This document shows positions 27,701 through 35,567 of a stretch of 64,000 bases of DNA, piece after piece. Positions within the stretch are counted from its first letter, which is position 1. Each line of letters starts with the position of its first letter. Source of the stretch: Pseudoxanthomonas sp. J35 (GTDB taxonomy: Bacteria; Pseudomonadota; Gammaproteobacteria; Xanthomonadales; Xanthomonadaceae); assembly GCF_000513995.1 (NCBI RefSeq), contig NZ_AZVB01000022.1:24163-88162 (forward strand), read 5' to 3'. A program made the position numbers and the translations under genes. A model generated the notes under the pieces. It was not told the origin of the DNA, did not search any database, and saw only the letters and a program-made list of their open reading frames with translations.

Positions 27701-28489
27701 GCGCGTGCCGACCGCAACCTGCGCGGCCTGCCCGAACGCGGCGCCGCCGCGGCCGAAGGCGCCTCGCCGCTGGATGCGGCGACCGGCGAGGTCACCGCCC
27801 TGCCGCTGGACGACCTGCGCCTGTCGCGCAGCCTCGACGAACTCATCGCGCGCCGCGAACGCTTCCTCACCGACTACCAGGACGCCGCCTATGCGCGCCG
27901 CTACAGCGAGATGGTGGCGAAGGTGCGCGCCGCCGAGAACCTGAAGGCGCCGGGCTCCACCGCGCTCACCGAGGCGGTGGCGCGCTACGCGTTCAAGCTG
28001 ATGGCGTACAAGGACGAGTACGAGGTGGCGCGGCTGTACACCAGCGGCGATTTCCAGCGCCGCCTGCAGCAGCAGTTCGAGGGCGACTACACCCTGCGTT
28101 TCCACCTGGCGCCGCCGCTGCTGGCGAAGAAGGACGCGCAGGGCCGCCTGGTCAAGCGCGAGTACGGGCCGTGGATGTTCACCGCGTTCCGCTGGCTGGC
28201 GAAACTGCGATTCCTGCGCGGCACCGCGTTCGATCCGTTCGGCCGCACAGCCGAACGGCGCATGGAGCGCCAGCTGGTCGCCGACTACTTCGCCATCGTC
28301 GAGCGCCTGCTCGCCCGCCTCGACGCCGGCAACCTGGAGCTGGCCACGCGCATCGCCAGCATCCCCGAGCAGATCCGCGGCTACGGCCACGTCAAGGAAG
28401 CGCACCTGCACAGGGCCAAGGCGCGCGAGGCCGAACTGCTGCAGGACTGGGACAGCCGGCTGCGGGTGGTCAGCCGCGACGCGGCCTAG
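24749..28489 (+). CDS. Fused indolepyruvate ferredoxin oxidoreductase
   Basis: A 1246-residue single polypeptide. The N-terminal pyrimidine-like domain holds ISGYRGSPLGGFD. A TPP-binding part follows (FQNLGDGTYFHSGSLA, about residue 515). Two cysteine clusters for Fe-S centres are CEGCGDCGQKSFC (about 654) and CNKDYSCVQGFC (about 688). The gamma-like domain starts at GVGGTGVVTIG (about 744). It oxidatively decarboxylates arylpyruvates to acyl-CoA, passing electrons to ferredoxin or another carrier. This is the bacterial form with IorA- and IorB-like parts fused. It is a single-gene unit. Confidence 0.95.
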   Translation: MTSTAELTSPSSANLPGLDTFDADYTLEHKYTRRDGRIYLSGVQALVRLPLMQQLRDAAAGLDTAGFISGYRGSPLGGFDLELWRARRHLEAAKVRFQPGLNEDLGATMVWGTQQTNLFPGARVDGVYAMWYGKGPGVDRCGDVFKHGNAAGTSRHGGVLALAADDHACRSSTLPHGSEDEFVSAMMPVLNPAGVQDILDLGLVGWAMSRYTGRWIGFKTIAETVESSASVDVDPFARRIVLPEDFELPPGGLNIRWPDPPLEQEMRLHRYAIRAAQAFARANRIDRIVLDSPRARLGIVTTGKSYLDVLQALEYLGLDEEACRDIGIRVYKVGMTWPLEPQGIAAFARGLEDIVVVEEKRAFIERQMKEQFYNWPEAWGRRPSIVGKYDEAGEWILPSTGELTPATIAGVIGRRIQRFFTTESIEQRLRWMEEKEAEMALPRANFPRVPHYCSGCPHNTSTRVPEGSRALAGIGCHYMVTWMDRSTDTFTHMGGEGVTWAGQAPFTDTPHVFQNLGDGTYFHSGSLAIRQAVAAKVNITYKILYNDAVAMTGGQPVDGQLSVPDIAWQMRAEGIDTIVLVSDDIGKWSRRELFPAGVEFHDRSELDAVQKRLREVKGVSILIYDQTCATEKRRRRKRGKLEDPAKRVMVNTLVCEGCGDCGQKSFCVSVLPKETEFGRKREIDQSNCNKDYSCVQGFCPSFVTLHGGKPRKGPRAEAAALLQDLPEPAFRTRLDRPWNILITGVGGTGVVTIGALLGMAGHLEGKGATVLDQTGLAQKGGAVTTHVRLARTPEDIHAVRIAAGEADLVLGCDMVVVNDYWALSKVRGERSEVVLNTYEAMPGTFTTRPDLHFPAADIIAGVRLALGGREPRLLDATQLATALLGDAIASNLFMLGYAWQLGLVPVSHGALMRAIELNGAAVEMNRQAFAWGRLAAVDPHAVAKAAGLVSNPMTGDERSADGLHQLPPGDWEGSEFGSISAPRPARADRNLRGLPERGAAAAEGASPLDAATGEVTALPLDDLRLSRSLDELIARRERFLTDYQDAAYARRYSEMVAKVRAAENLKAPGSTALTEAVARYAFKLMAYKDEYEVARLYTSGDFQRRLQQQFEGDYTLRFHLAPPLLAKKDAQGRLVKREYGPWMFTAFRWLAKLRFLRGTAFDPFGRTAERRMERQLVADYFAIVERLLARLDAGNLELATRIASIPEQIRGYGHVKEAHLHRAKAREAELLQDWDSRLRVVSRDAA

Positions 28490-28561
28490 GCCGCGCCGGC
28501 GCCGCTCCGGGAGCGTGGCGCGGGTCCGCGCCGGAGCGGCGGGAGGCCACGCCTGCCGCCC

Positions 28562-28984
28562 TCAGTCGCCGGCTTCCGGCCGGGCGCCGTCCGGCGCCGC
28601 CGGGGCGCCCCGGTCGAGGCCGTCCAGCAGCGCCTGGCCGGCCTCGGCCATGTCCGCCTCCCAGGCCTGCCAGTCGGCCCGCGTCCGCATCGCGCCGTGG
28701 ACATTGCGAAGGAACCGGACCGCGACCAGCGGGTCCCTGGCGGCCTCCTTGCGGGCGAAGGCCCAGCGCTTGGCGTAGCCGGGCCAGGCCTCCTGCAGCC
28801 GCTGCACGGGCGCGGGCAAGGTGGCGACATCCACCGGCTCGATGACCACCATGCGGATCTGCAGCGGGGCATCCGGAGCGGTTGCCGGCAGCAGCCCCGG
28901 GCTTCCGAACGCGAACGCCAGCACGGCGCCCGCGATGACGGCCCTGCCGCGCCTGGCGGGAGCTGGCCTGGGTGACTTGTACAT
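28562..28984 (-). CDS. Small secreted protein, unknown function
   Basis: A 140-residue protein with an N-terminal basic stretch and a hydrophobic segment (AVIAGAVLAFAFGSPGLL), so exported or anchored. The rest is helical and acidic near the end (WQAWEADMAEAGQALLDGL). No family was recognised. It stands alone, convergent with the oxidoreductase gene. The 28985-29163 gap to the LacI gene holds no feature I can support. Confidence 0.6.
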   Translation of the reverse strand: MYKSPRPAPARRGRAVIAGAVLAFAFGSPGLLPATAPDAPLQIRMVVIEPVDVATLPAPVQRLQEAWPGYAKRWAFARKEAARDPLVAVRFLRNVHGAMRTRADWQAWEADMAEAGQALLDGLDRGAPAAPDGARPEAGD

Positions 28985-29163
28985 CTCTCGCTTCCGTTGC
29001 GGAGTCGTTCCCACACCCCGGTTGTCGCACCTGCGCCAGGGTCGGGGAACCAGAATTATCGCGAACTGGAAGCCTACCCACACTCGGGTGAAGTCCCAAT
29101 GCAACCCGACGCGGGCCACCAGGAAGACCGGGGGCGGGCCTCCCGGGCCCGGTTGCGGGGGCC

Positions 29164-30174
29164 TCAGCCCGCGGGCACCGGACCGGTCGACTGGCGCAGC
29201 TGCAGCGAGTACGGCATCCGCACCATGCGCCCGGCGCTGCGGTCGCGGATGGCGTTGAGCAGCTGCACCGTGGCCACCTGGCCCATGTCGCGGGTGGGCT
29301 GCTGCACGGTGGTGATGGCCGGGAAGATCTGCTGCGAGATCGGGGTATTGTCGAAACCGCACACCGACACGTCGGCCGGCACTCGCAGGCCCAGCTCGCT
29401 GGCCGCACGCATCACACCGGCGGCCATGTCGTCGTTGGCGGCGAAGATCGCGGTGGGCCGCTCCGGCAGGGTCAGCAGGTGGCGGCCGGCGGCCAGGCCC
29501 GAATCGAACGAGAACTCGCCGTCGACCACCAGGCCCGGGTCGTAGCGCAGGCCAGCGCGGCGCAGCGCGGTGCGGTAGCCGGCCAGGCGCCATTCGCTGG
29601 CACCATGGTCCGGATGGCCGCGGACGTGGGCGATGCGCTGGTGGCCCAGGGCGATCAGGTGGGCCATGAGCTCGCACACCGCCTCGTGCTCGTCCAGGGT
29701 GACGCCGGTGCGGCCCTCGCGGTCCTTCGGCGAGATGCACGAGAACGGGATCCCGCGCTGGTCGAGGCGGTCGAGCAGGGCCTGGCTGTCGGTCAGCGGC
29801 GGGGTGAGGATCAGCCCGTCCAGGCGCGAGGCCACCACCAGCGCATCGACCGTGTCGAGGAAGTCCGGGCTGCGGTAGCTGACCGGCTGCATCACCATGC
29901 CGTAGTGGTGACTCTCGCAGGCCTCCACTACGCCGGTGAGGATCTCCATCAGGTAGTTCGGCGAAGGGTTGTCGTACAGCAGCGCGACCAGGTACGAGCG
30001 GTTGCCGGCGAGGCTGCGCGCGGACGGATCGGGCCGGTAGTTGAGCGCGCCCACCGTCTCCAGGACCCGTGCGCGGGTGGCATCGCGCACCCCGGGCTCG
30101 TTGTTGAGCACCCGCGACACCGTCTTCATGGAGACGCCCGCCTGCCTGGCGACGTCCTCGATCCTGACCCGCAT
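29164..30174 (-). CDS. LacI-family transcriptional regulator
   Basis: A 336-residue LacI protein. The HTH and hinge are at residues 1-60 (VRIEDVARQAGVSMKTVSRVLNN). A periplasmic-binding-protein-like effector domain follows, ending in SLQLRQSTGPVP. It lies last in the minus-strand set GH3-symporter-LacI and most likely controls it through the palindrome at 34598-34611. The ligand would be a sugar or phosphosugar from glucan breakdown (inference). Confidence 0.92.
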   Translation of the reverse strand: MRVRIEDVARQAGVSMKTVSRVLNNEPGVRDATRARVLETVGALNYRPDPSARSLAGNRSYLVALLYDNPSPNYLMEILTGVVEACESHHYGMVMQPVSYRSPDFLDTVDALVVASRLDGLILTPPLTDSQALLDRLDQRGIPFSCISPKDREGRTGVTLDEHEAVCELMAHLIALGHQRIAHVRGHPDHGASEWRLAGYRTALRRAGLRYDPGLVVDGEFSFDSGLAAGRHLLTLPERPTAIFAANDDMAAGVMRAASELGLRVPADVSVCGFDNTPISQQIFPAITTVQQPTRDMGQVATVQLLNAIRDRSAGRMVRMPYSLQLRQSTGPVPAG

Positions 30175-30233
30175 CACCCCCTCCATCCATGGCCGGCAAC
30201 GGGCCGGCGCTGGCGCCGGCCGCGGCCGCCACG

Positions 30234-31796
30234 TCACCAGAACAGTGCGTAGAGCGCGGCCAGGATCGCGACGACCCCGAGCGCGGCGATATTGAAACCG
30301 GCTGACGTCGAATAGTCGACATCGGCGGTCTGGATCAGGCCGCTGCCGGCCTGCTGCGGACGCGTCGCCAGCGACACCACCACCGCCAGCGCCAGCGCCA
30401 GCAGGAACACCAGGCCGACGCGGTCGATGAACGGCAGCGCCGGCCAGGCCAGCTTCAGCACCACCGACAGCGCGAACGAGCCGATCGCCGCGGCCAGCGC
30501 GCCGGCTTCGTTGGCGCGCTTCCAGAACAGGCCCAGCACGAAGATCACCACGATGCCGGGGGTGAAGAAGCCGGTGTACTCCTGGATGTACTGGAAGGCC
30601 TGGTCGAAGCTGCCCAGCAGCGGCCGCGCGGCCAGGATCGCCGCCAGCACCGACACCGCCGCGGCGACGCGACCCACCCGCACCAGGTGCGCCTGGCCGG
30701 CCTGCGGCCGCGACTTGGCGTAGAAGTCCAGGGTGAAGATGGTCGCCACCGAATTGATCTTGGAGGCCAGCGAGGCCACGATCGCCCCCACCAGCGCGGC
30801 GAACACCAGGCCGAGCACGCCGCCGGGCAGCAGCCGCATCATCGTCGGATAGGCCTGGTCGGGCTTGGCCAGTTCCGGCGCCAGCACCACCGCGGCGATG
30901 CCCGGCAGCACCACCACCAGCGGCATCAGCAGCTTCAGGAACGCGGCGAACACCACGCCCTTCTGCGCTTCGCGGATGTCCTTCGCCGCCAGCGCACGCT
31001 GGATGATGTACTGGTTGAAGCCCCAGTAACTGATGTTCATGATCCACATGCCGCCGACCAGCACGCTGATGCCCGGCAGGTCCTTGTAGAACGGGTTGTC
31101 CCGGTCGAGGATCATCTCGAAGTGGCCGGGGTGTTCGGCCCACAGCCTCGAGAAACCGGCCACGACGCTGCCGTCGCCGATGTGGTCGAGCGTGATCCCG
31201 GTGACCAGCAGGCCGCCGAGCACCAGCAGGGTCACCTGCACGATGTCGGTCAGCGCCACCGCCTTGAGGCCGCCGTACAGCTGGTAGGCCAGCGCGAACA
31301 GGCCCAGCAGGGCCAGCGCCAGCATCTGCTCCATGCCGGTCACCTGCGCCACCGCGATCGAACCCAGCCACAGGATCGAGGTCAGGTTCACGAACACGTA
31401 CAGGCCCAGCCAGAACACCGCCATCAGCGTGCGGATGCGCGTGCCGTAACGTTCCTCGAGGAACTGCGGCATGGTGTAGATGCGGTTGCGCAGGAAGACC
31501 GGCAGGAAGAACTTGCCGACGATCAGCAGCGTCGCCGCCGCCATCCACTCGTAGGAGGCGATCGCCAGGCCGATGGCATAGCCGGACCCGGACATGCCGA
31601 TGATCTGCTCGGCGGAGATGTTCGCCGCGATCAGCGAGGCGCCGATCGCCCACCACGGCAGCGAACGGCTGGCGAGGAAGTAGTCGGTGGTCGATTTCTG
31701 GTGCCCGGCCTTCTCGCGCGAAACCCACTGCGCCAGCACGAAGATGCCCGCCAGGTAGGCGAGCACGATCACCATGTCCAGTGTTGCCAGCTTCAT
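30234..31796 (-). CDS. Sodium/sugar symporter (SSS family)
   Basis: A 520-residue membrane protein with about 14 helices. SSS signatures are visible: TTDYFLASRSLPWWAIGAS at the N-terminus, and SGYAIGLAIASYEW and GFNQYIIQRALAAKD in the core. It imports a sugar with Na+ across the inner membrane. It is placed between the GH3 lipoprotein and the LacI gene, so the probable substrate is glucose or a short beta-glucoside released by the GH3 enzyme. AGAGGA lies 5 nt before the ATG. Confidence 0.93.
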   Translation of the reverse strand: MKLATLDMVIVLAYLAGIFVLAQWVSREKAGHQKSTTDYFLASRSLPWWAIGASLIAANISAEQIIGMSGSGYAIGLAIASYEWMAAATLLIVGKFFLPVFLRNRIYTMPQFLEERYGTRIRTLMAVFWLGLYVFVNLTSILWLGSIAVAQVTGMEQMLALALLGLFALAYQLYGGLKAVALTDIVQVTLLVLGGLLVTGITLDHIGDGSVVAGFSRLWAEHPGHFEMILDRDNPFYKDLPGISVLVGGMWIMNISYWGFNQYIIQRALAAKDIREAQKGVVFAAFLKLLMPLVVVLPGIAAVVLAPELAKPDQAYPTMMRLLPGGVLGLVFAALVGAIVASLASKINSVATIFTLDFYAKSRPQAGQAHLVRVGRVAAAVSVLAAILAARPLLGSFDQAFQYIQEYTGFFTPGIVVIFVLGLFWKRANEAGALAAAIGSFALSVVLKLAWPALPFIDRVGLVFLLALALAVVVSLATRPQQAGSGLIQTADVDYSTSAGFNIAALGVVAILAALYALFW

Positions 31797-31930
31797 CCGC
31801 GTCCTCTCCCCGGTTGCGAGCGGTAGGCCTGGGAGAGGGCACGGGCGCAGCGACGCGCGACGGTGTCGCGGCACCGCGGAGAACCGGCCCGCGCCGCCGC
31901 CCTCCCGGGACGGCGCGGGCCTTCAGGCGG

Positions 31931-34510
31931 TTACTGCGGGCAGGACAGGGTGTGCTCGACCTCGCCGACCGCGGCCAGCGACACCTGCGATACCGACAGC
32001 GTGGTCGCCGCGTCGCTGCGCAGGCGCAGCAGCACGTCGAGGCTGGCGGTGTCCGCGCCGGCGGCAGCGAAGCACTTCAGCGGGATGCCCAGCGTGGTCC
32101 ACTGCCCGGCCGGGAGCGCCGCCAGCGTCTCGCGCAGCGGCAACGGCTGGCTGGCGCCGGCGGCGGCGGTGATCGAGCCGCTGGCCGGGATCGCGTCCGG
32201 GCGCAGGGTCAGCGCCAGCATCACGTCGCCGTTGGTCTCGCGGGCCAGGTCCTGCGCCGGCGTGGCGGCGATCGCCACCGCCGCCGGCTGCGCGCCGGAC
32301 CAGGTGAAGCGGCGCGCGTCTTCCTGGCGCTGGTGGTCGACCGCGGCCACGGCGAGGCTGCCATCGGCCAGCGCCGTCGGCACGGTGGCCACCGGCGTGG
32401 CCTGGCCCTGCGCGTCCTCCAGTTGCAGCGCCAGGCCGCTGGCGAGCTGGCCGCGGGCGAAGTACACGCCGGCCGGCGCCTGCAGGCCCTGGATGCCGGA
32501 GTCTTCCGGCAGCGGCGCCAGGTCGCCGTTGTCGGCGTAGGTCAGGCCGTAACCGAAGGCGAACTGCGGCTGGTAGCCGGGCCTGTTGACCGCCGCGTCC
32601 ACCGCGTTGCGCGGCCAGGAGAAGCTGAGCTTGCCCTTGAAGTCGTGGTTGACGCTGCCGTCGGGCTTGCGCAGCAGCACGTCGGCCACGCCGGCACCCT
32701 CGGAGCCGGGCAGCCACGCCGCGACGAAGGCGTCGGCGGCGTTGATCTCGCGGTTGAGCCACAGCGGCCGGCCGCTGATGAACACCGCCACCACCGGGAT
32801 GCCGTCGGCCTTGAGCTTGCGGATCAGCTCCAGGTCGCTGTCGTCGCCGGGCTTGAACAGCAGGTTGGGGATGTCGCCCTGGAACTCGGCGTAGGGCTCC
32901 TCGCCGAACACGACGATGACCGCGTCGGGCTTCGACCTGTAGTTGCCGTCCACCGCCAGCTCGGCCTTGCCGCCGGCGGCGCGCACGGCGCGCTCGACGC
33001 CTTCCCAGATCGTGTCGGCGTTGGGGAAGTCGGCGCGGGTGGTGCCGCTGCCCTGCCAGTTGAGGGTCCAGCCGCCGGTCTGCTTGCTCATGTTGTGGGC
33101 GGCGTCGCCGGCCACGAGGATGCGCTGGTTGGCGCGCAACGGCAGCACGCCGCCCTGGTTCTTCAGCAGCACCAGCGACTCGCGCACCGCCTGGCGGGCG
33201 ACCTCGCGGTGCTCCGGCGCCCCGAGCAGTTCGAACTTGCCGCCCAGCGCGCGCTGCGAGGGCCTGGGCTTGTCGAACAGGCCAAGGTTGAACTTCACCC
33301 GCAGGATGCGGCGCACCGCGTCGTCCAGGCGTTCCATCGGCAGGGTGCCGTCGCGCACCGCGGCCAGGGTGCTCTCGTACATGCCCTTCCAGCTGTCCGG
33401 CGCCATCGCCATGTCCAGGCCGGCGGCGAAGGTGGCCGGGCAGTTGCTGGCGGTGCAGCCGGGGAGCTGGCCGTGGCCGTTCCAGTCGCCGACGACGAAG
33501 CCGCCGAAGGCGAAGCGGCCCTTGAGCACGTCGGTCAGCAGCGGCTTGTGCCCGTGCAGCTTGGTCCCGTGGAAGCTGTTGAACGAGGCCATCACCGACT
33601 GCGCACCGGCCTCGATCGCGGTCTTGTAGCCGGCCGCGTGCACGTCGCGCAGCTCGGCCTCGCTGACCTGGGTGTCGCCCTGGTCGCGGCCGCCGCTGGT
33701 GCCGCCGTCGCCGACGAAGTGCTTCACCGAGACCATCACGTGGCGGTCGTCGAGGAAGCCCGGCTCGCCCGGCTTGCCCTGCAGGCCTTCGACCATGGCC
33801 CTGGCGAACTGCGCGACGACCTCCGGGTTCTCCGAGTAGCCCTCGTAGGCGCGGCCCCAGCGCACATCCTGCGGAACCGCCACGGTCGGGGCGAAAGCCC
33901 ACTCCATGCCCGTGGTGCGGGTCTCCAGGGCGGTGATCTCGCCGATCCGGCGCAGCAGCTCGGGGTTGCGGGTGGCGCCGAGGCCGACGTTGTGCGGGAA
34001 CAGGGTGGCGCCGACCACGTTGCTCTGGCCATGCATGGCGTCGATGCCCCAGATCACCGGGATCGGCTTGCCGCCGCCGGAGGTGTCCATCGACGCCTCC
34101 CAGAAGGCGTCGGCCAGGGCCAGCCATTCGGCCGGTTTCGCGTTGTACTTGCCGCCCGGGTCGGAGCTGCCGCCGGCGAGGATCGAGCCGAGGCGGTACT
34201 TGCGCACGTCGTCCGGGGTGATCGAGGCGATGTCGCCCTGCACGATCTGGCCGACCTTCTCCTCGAGGGTCATCGACGCGAGCAGGTCGTCGACCTTCTT
34301 CTCGAGCTCCGGATCGGCCGGCAACGGCCAGGCCAGCTGCGGCCAGGCCTCCGGATGGATGGTGCCGTCGGCGGCGGAAGCGGTGGCATCGGCATCGCCG
34401 GCCGCAGCGGCCGGTTCGGGTGCGCGGTCGCAGGCGGCCAGCAGGACCAGGGCCAGGGCGGCGGCCAGGCCATTGCGGATGCGCACGGGCGCGGCGGCTT
34501 CGGAACTCAT
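31931..34510 (-). CDS. GH3 beta-glucosidase/exo-glucanase lipoprotein
   Basis: An 859-residue glycoside hydrolase family 3 protein. The signal peptide ends in LLAAC (Cys27), so it is a lipoprotein, and position +2 is Asp28, which in E. coli keeps lipoproteins in the inner membrane. The catalytic barrel has IPVIWGIDAMHG and KHFVGDGGT. The nucleophile is Asp342 in GFVVGDWNG. The second domain and a C-terminal beta-rich extension of about 200 residues follow. It hydrolyses beta-linked glucans or oligosaccharides in the periplasm. The start follows GGAGGG 9 nt upstream. Confidence 0.94.
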   Translation of the reverse strand: MSSEAAAPVRIRNGLAAALALVLLAACDRAPEPAAAAGDADATASAADGTIHPEAWPQLAWPLPADPELEKKVDDLLASMTLEEKVGQIVQGDIASITPDDVRKYRLGSILAGGSSDPGGKYNAKPAEWLALADAFWEASMDTSGGGKPIPVIWGIDAMHGQSNVVGATLFPHNVGLGATRNPELLRRIGEITALETRTTGMEWAFAPTVAVPQDVRWGRAYEGYSENPEVVAQFARAMVEGLQGKPGEPGFLDDRHVMVSVKHFVGDGGTSGGRDQGDTQVSEAELRDVHAAGYKTAIEAGAQSVMASFNSFHGTKLHGHKPLLTDVLKGRFAFGGFVVGDWNGHGQLPGCTASNCPATFAAGLDMAMAPDSWKGMYESTLAAVRDGTLPMERLDDAVRRILRVKFNLGLFDKPRPSQRALGGKFELLGAPEHREVARQAVRESLVLLKNQGGVLPLRANQRILVAGDAAHNMSKQTGGWTLNWQGSGTTRADFPNADTIWEGVERAVRAAGGKAELAVDGNYRSKPDAVIVVFGEEPYAEFQGDIPNLLFKPGDDSDLELIRKLKADGIPVVAVFISGRPLWLNREINAADAFVAAWLPGSEGAGVADVLLRKPDGSVNHDFKGKLSFSWPRNAVDAAVNRPGYQPQFAFGYGLTYADNGDLAPLPEDSGIQGLQAPAGVYFARGQLASGLALQLEDAQGQATPVATVPTALADGSLAVAAVDHQRQEDARRFTWSGAQPAAVAIAATPAQDLARETNGDVMLALTLRPDAIPASGSITAAAGASQPLPLRETLAALPAGQWTTLGIPLKCFAAAGADTASLDVLLRLRSDAATTLSVSQVSLAAVGEVEHTLSCPQ

Positions 34511-34597
34511 CACGGTCTTCCCTCCGGTCGGTCTCGCGGCGCCTGATGTCCCCGGGCGCACTGGTGGCACTGACGGCCGCAGAGGCTTTGCCACAGA

Positions 34598-34612
34598 TGG
34601 CAGCGCTGTCAA
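34598..34612 (-). promoter_or_regulatory. LacI-type operator overlapping a TTGACA -35 box
   Basis: TGGCAGCGCTGTCA (34598-34611) is an even palindrome with one mismatched pair and a central CG, typical of LacI-family sites. On the minus strand it overlaps a perfect TTGACA (34607-34612), 98 nt before the GH3 start. A repressor there would block the GH3-symporter-LacI operon. The same core recurs at 53313-53324. The rest of this 473-nt gap (34511-34983) holds only a hairpin (34771-34793) and the cytochrome promoter. Confidence 0.7.
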
Positions 34613-34932
34613 CCGCACGGCGAGCGCCATGCCCTGCCGTCATGGGGCCGCTGCGGCGACGGCATGCTCCGGCAATGGTGGAAGCGGGCGGAAAAGGCGG
34701 AGATTCCGGGCAGATCGGCGGTTGGCGGCGGCCTCGGAGGCTGCAACGGCAAGCGCGTTCGCAGCGGCCCGGGCTGCTGCATCGCAGCAGCCCATTGCGA
34801 TGGCCGGACCGCCGGCCGCGGCCTGCCCGGTGACCGGCCAGGCCCTGCCTCCCGACCCTGGCCGACCCGGCACGGGCGTGCACGGACGCATGCTTCCGGC
34901 TCCGCGGCTTCCGGAGCCGGCTCGTCCCTCTC

Positions 34933-34938
34933 TATAAT
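34933..34938 (+). promoter_or_regulatory. -10 box of the cytochrome c gene
   Basis: A perfect TATAAT lies 45 nt before the GTG start. The best -35 is weak (TTCCGG, 34909-34914, 18-bp spacing). Confidence 0.6.
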
Positions 34939-34983
34939 CGCCGGCAGCTGTGGCCGGCCGCGCCACTCGCCATAGGATGGGAT

Positions 34984-35499
34984 GTGCGTAACTACGACCT
35001 GGAATTCCTGAAGCGCTTCTCGATGGTGATCGGCCTGCTGGGCCTGGTCACCCTGGGCCTGATCCTCCTGGCCAGCCACCTGCACGGCCGGATTCCGCCG
35101 GAAGTGTCGCCGACGGCTGCCAAGCGCACCGCCGAGCGCATCGCCCCGGTCGGCGCGGTCTACGCCGGCGACACCGGCGCCGCCGCGCAGGCTGCCGCCG
35201 CCGCGGCCGCCGCGGCCAAGGCCGCCTCGCAGGTGGCCTACGGCGGCACCACCGACGGCTCGGTGATCTTCCAGAACCTGTGCGGCGCCTGCCACACCGG
35301 TGGCGTGGGCGGCGCCCCGACCCTGGACCGTGGCCACTGGAACGCGCGCATCGCCCAGGGCACCGACACCCTGTACAAGCACGCGATCGAGGGCTTCACC
35401 GGTTCGGCCGGCGTGATGCCGCCGAAGGGTGGCAACCCGGCACTGACCGACGAGCAGGTGCAGGCGACGGTCGACTGGATGATCTCCAACCTCAAGTAA
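34984..35499 (+). CDS. Membrane-anchored cytochrome c5-type protein
   Basis: A 171-residue protein with one uncleaved membrane helix (residues 12-32), an Ala-rich linker (about 66-80) and a single class I cytochrome c domain. Heme attaches at Cys100-Gly-Ala-Cys103-His104, and the distal Met is in GVMPPKGGN. It would shuttle electrons in the periplasm, tethered to the inner membrane, for example to a terminal oxidase. The start is GTG with an AGGATGGG stretch before it. It ends in a terminator at 35518-35547. Confidence 0.92.
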   Translation: MRNYDLEFLKRFSMVIGLLGLVTLGLILLASHLHGRIPPEVSPTAAKRTAERIAPVGAVYAGDTGAAAQAAAAAAAAAKAASQVAYGGTTDGSVIFQNLCGACHTGGVGGAPTLDRGHWNARIAQGTDTLYKHAIEGFTGSAGVMPPKGGNPALTDEQVQATVDWMISNLK

Positions 35500-35517
35500 G
35501 CCGCGTTTCTTCCCGCC

Positions 35518-35547
35518 AACGCCGCCTCCGGGCGGCGTTGTCGTTTT
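35518..35547 (+). terminator. Terminator of the cytochrome c gene
   Basis: AACGCCGCC and its complement form a 9-bp stem with a TCCG loop, followed by GTCGTTTTC. It lies 18 nt past the stop. Confidence 0.75.
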
Positions 35548-35567
35548 CAGACATGCAGGATCCGCCC

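Noticed and set aside
34771..34793. A perfect 10-bp hairpin GGGCTGCTGC/GCAGCAGCCC
   Set aside because: There is no T-tract and no gene ending nearby on either strand. It may be a chance or structural feature and cannot be assigned.
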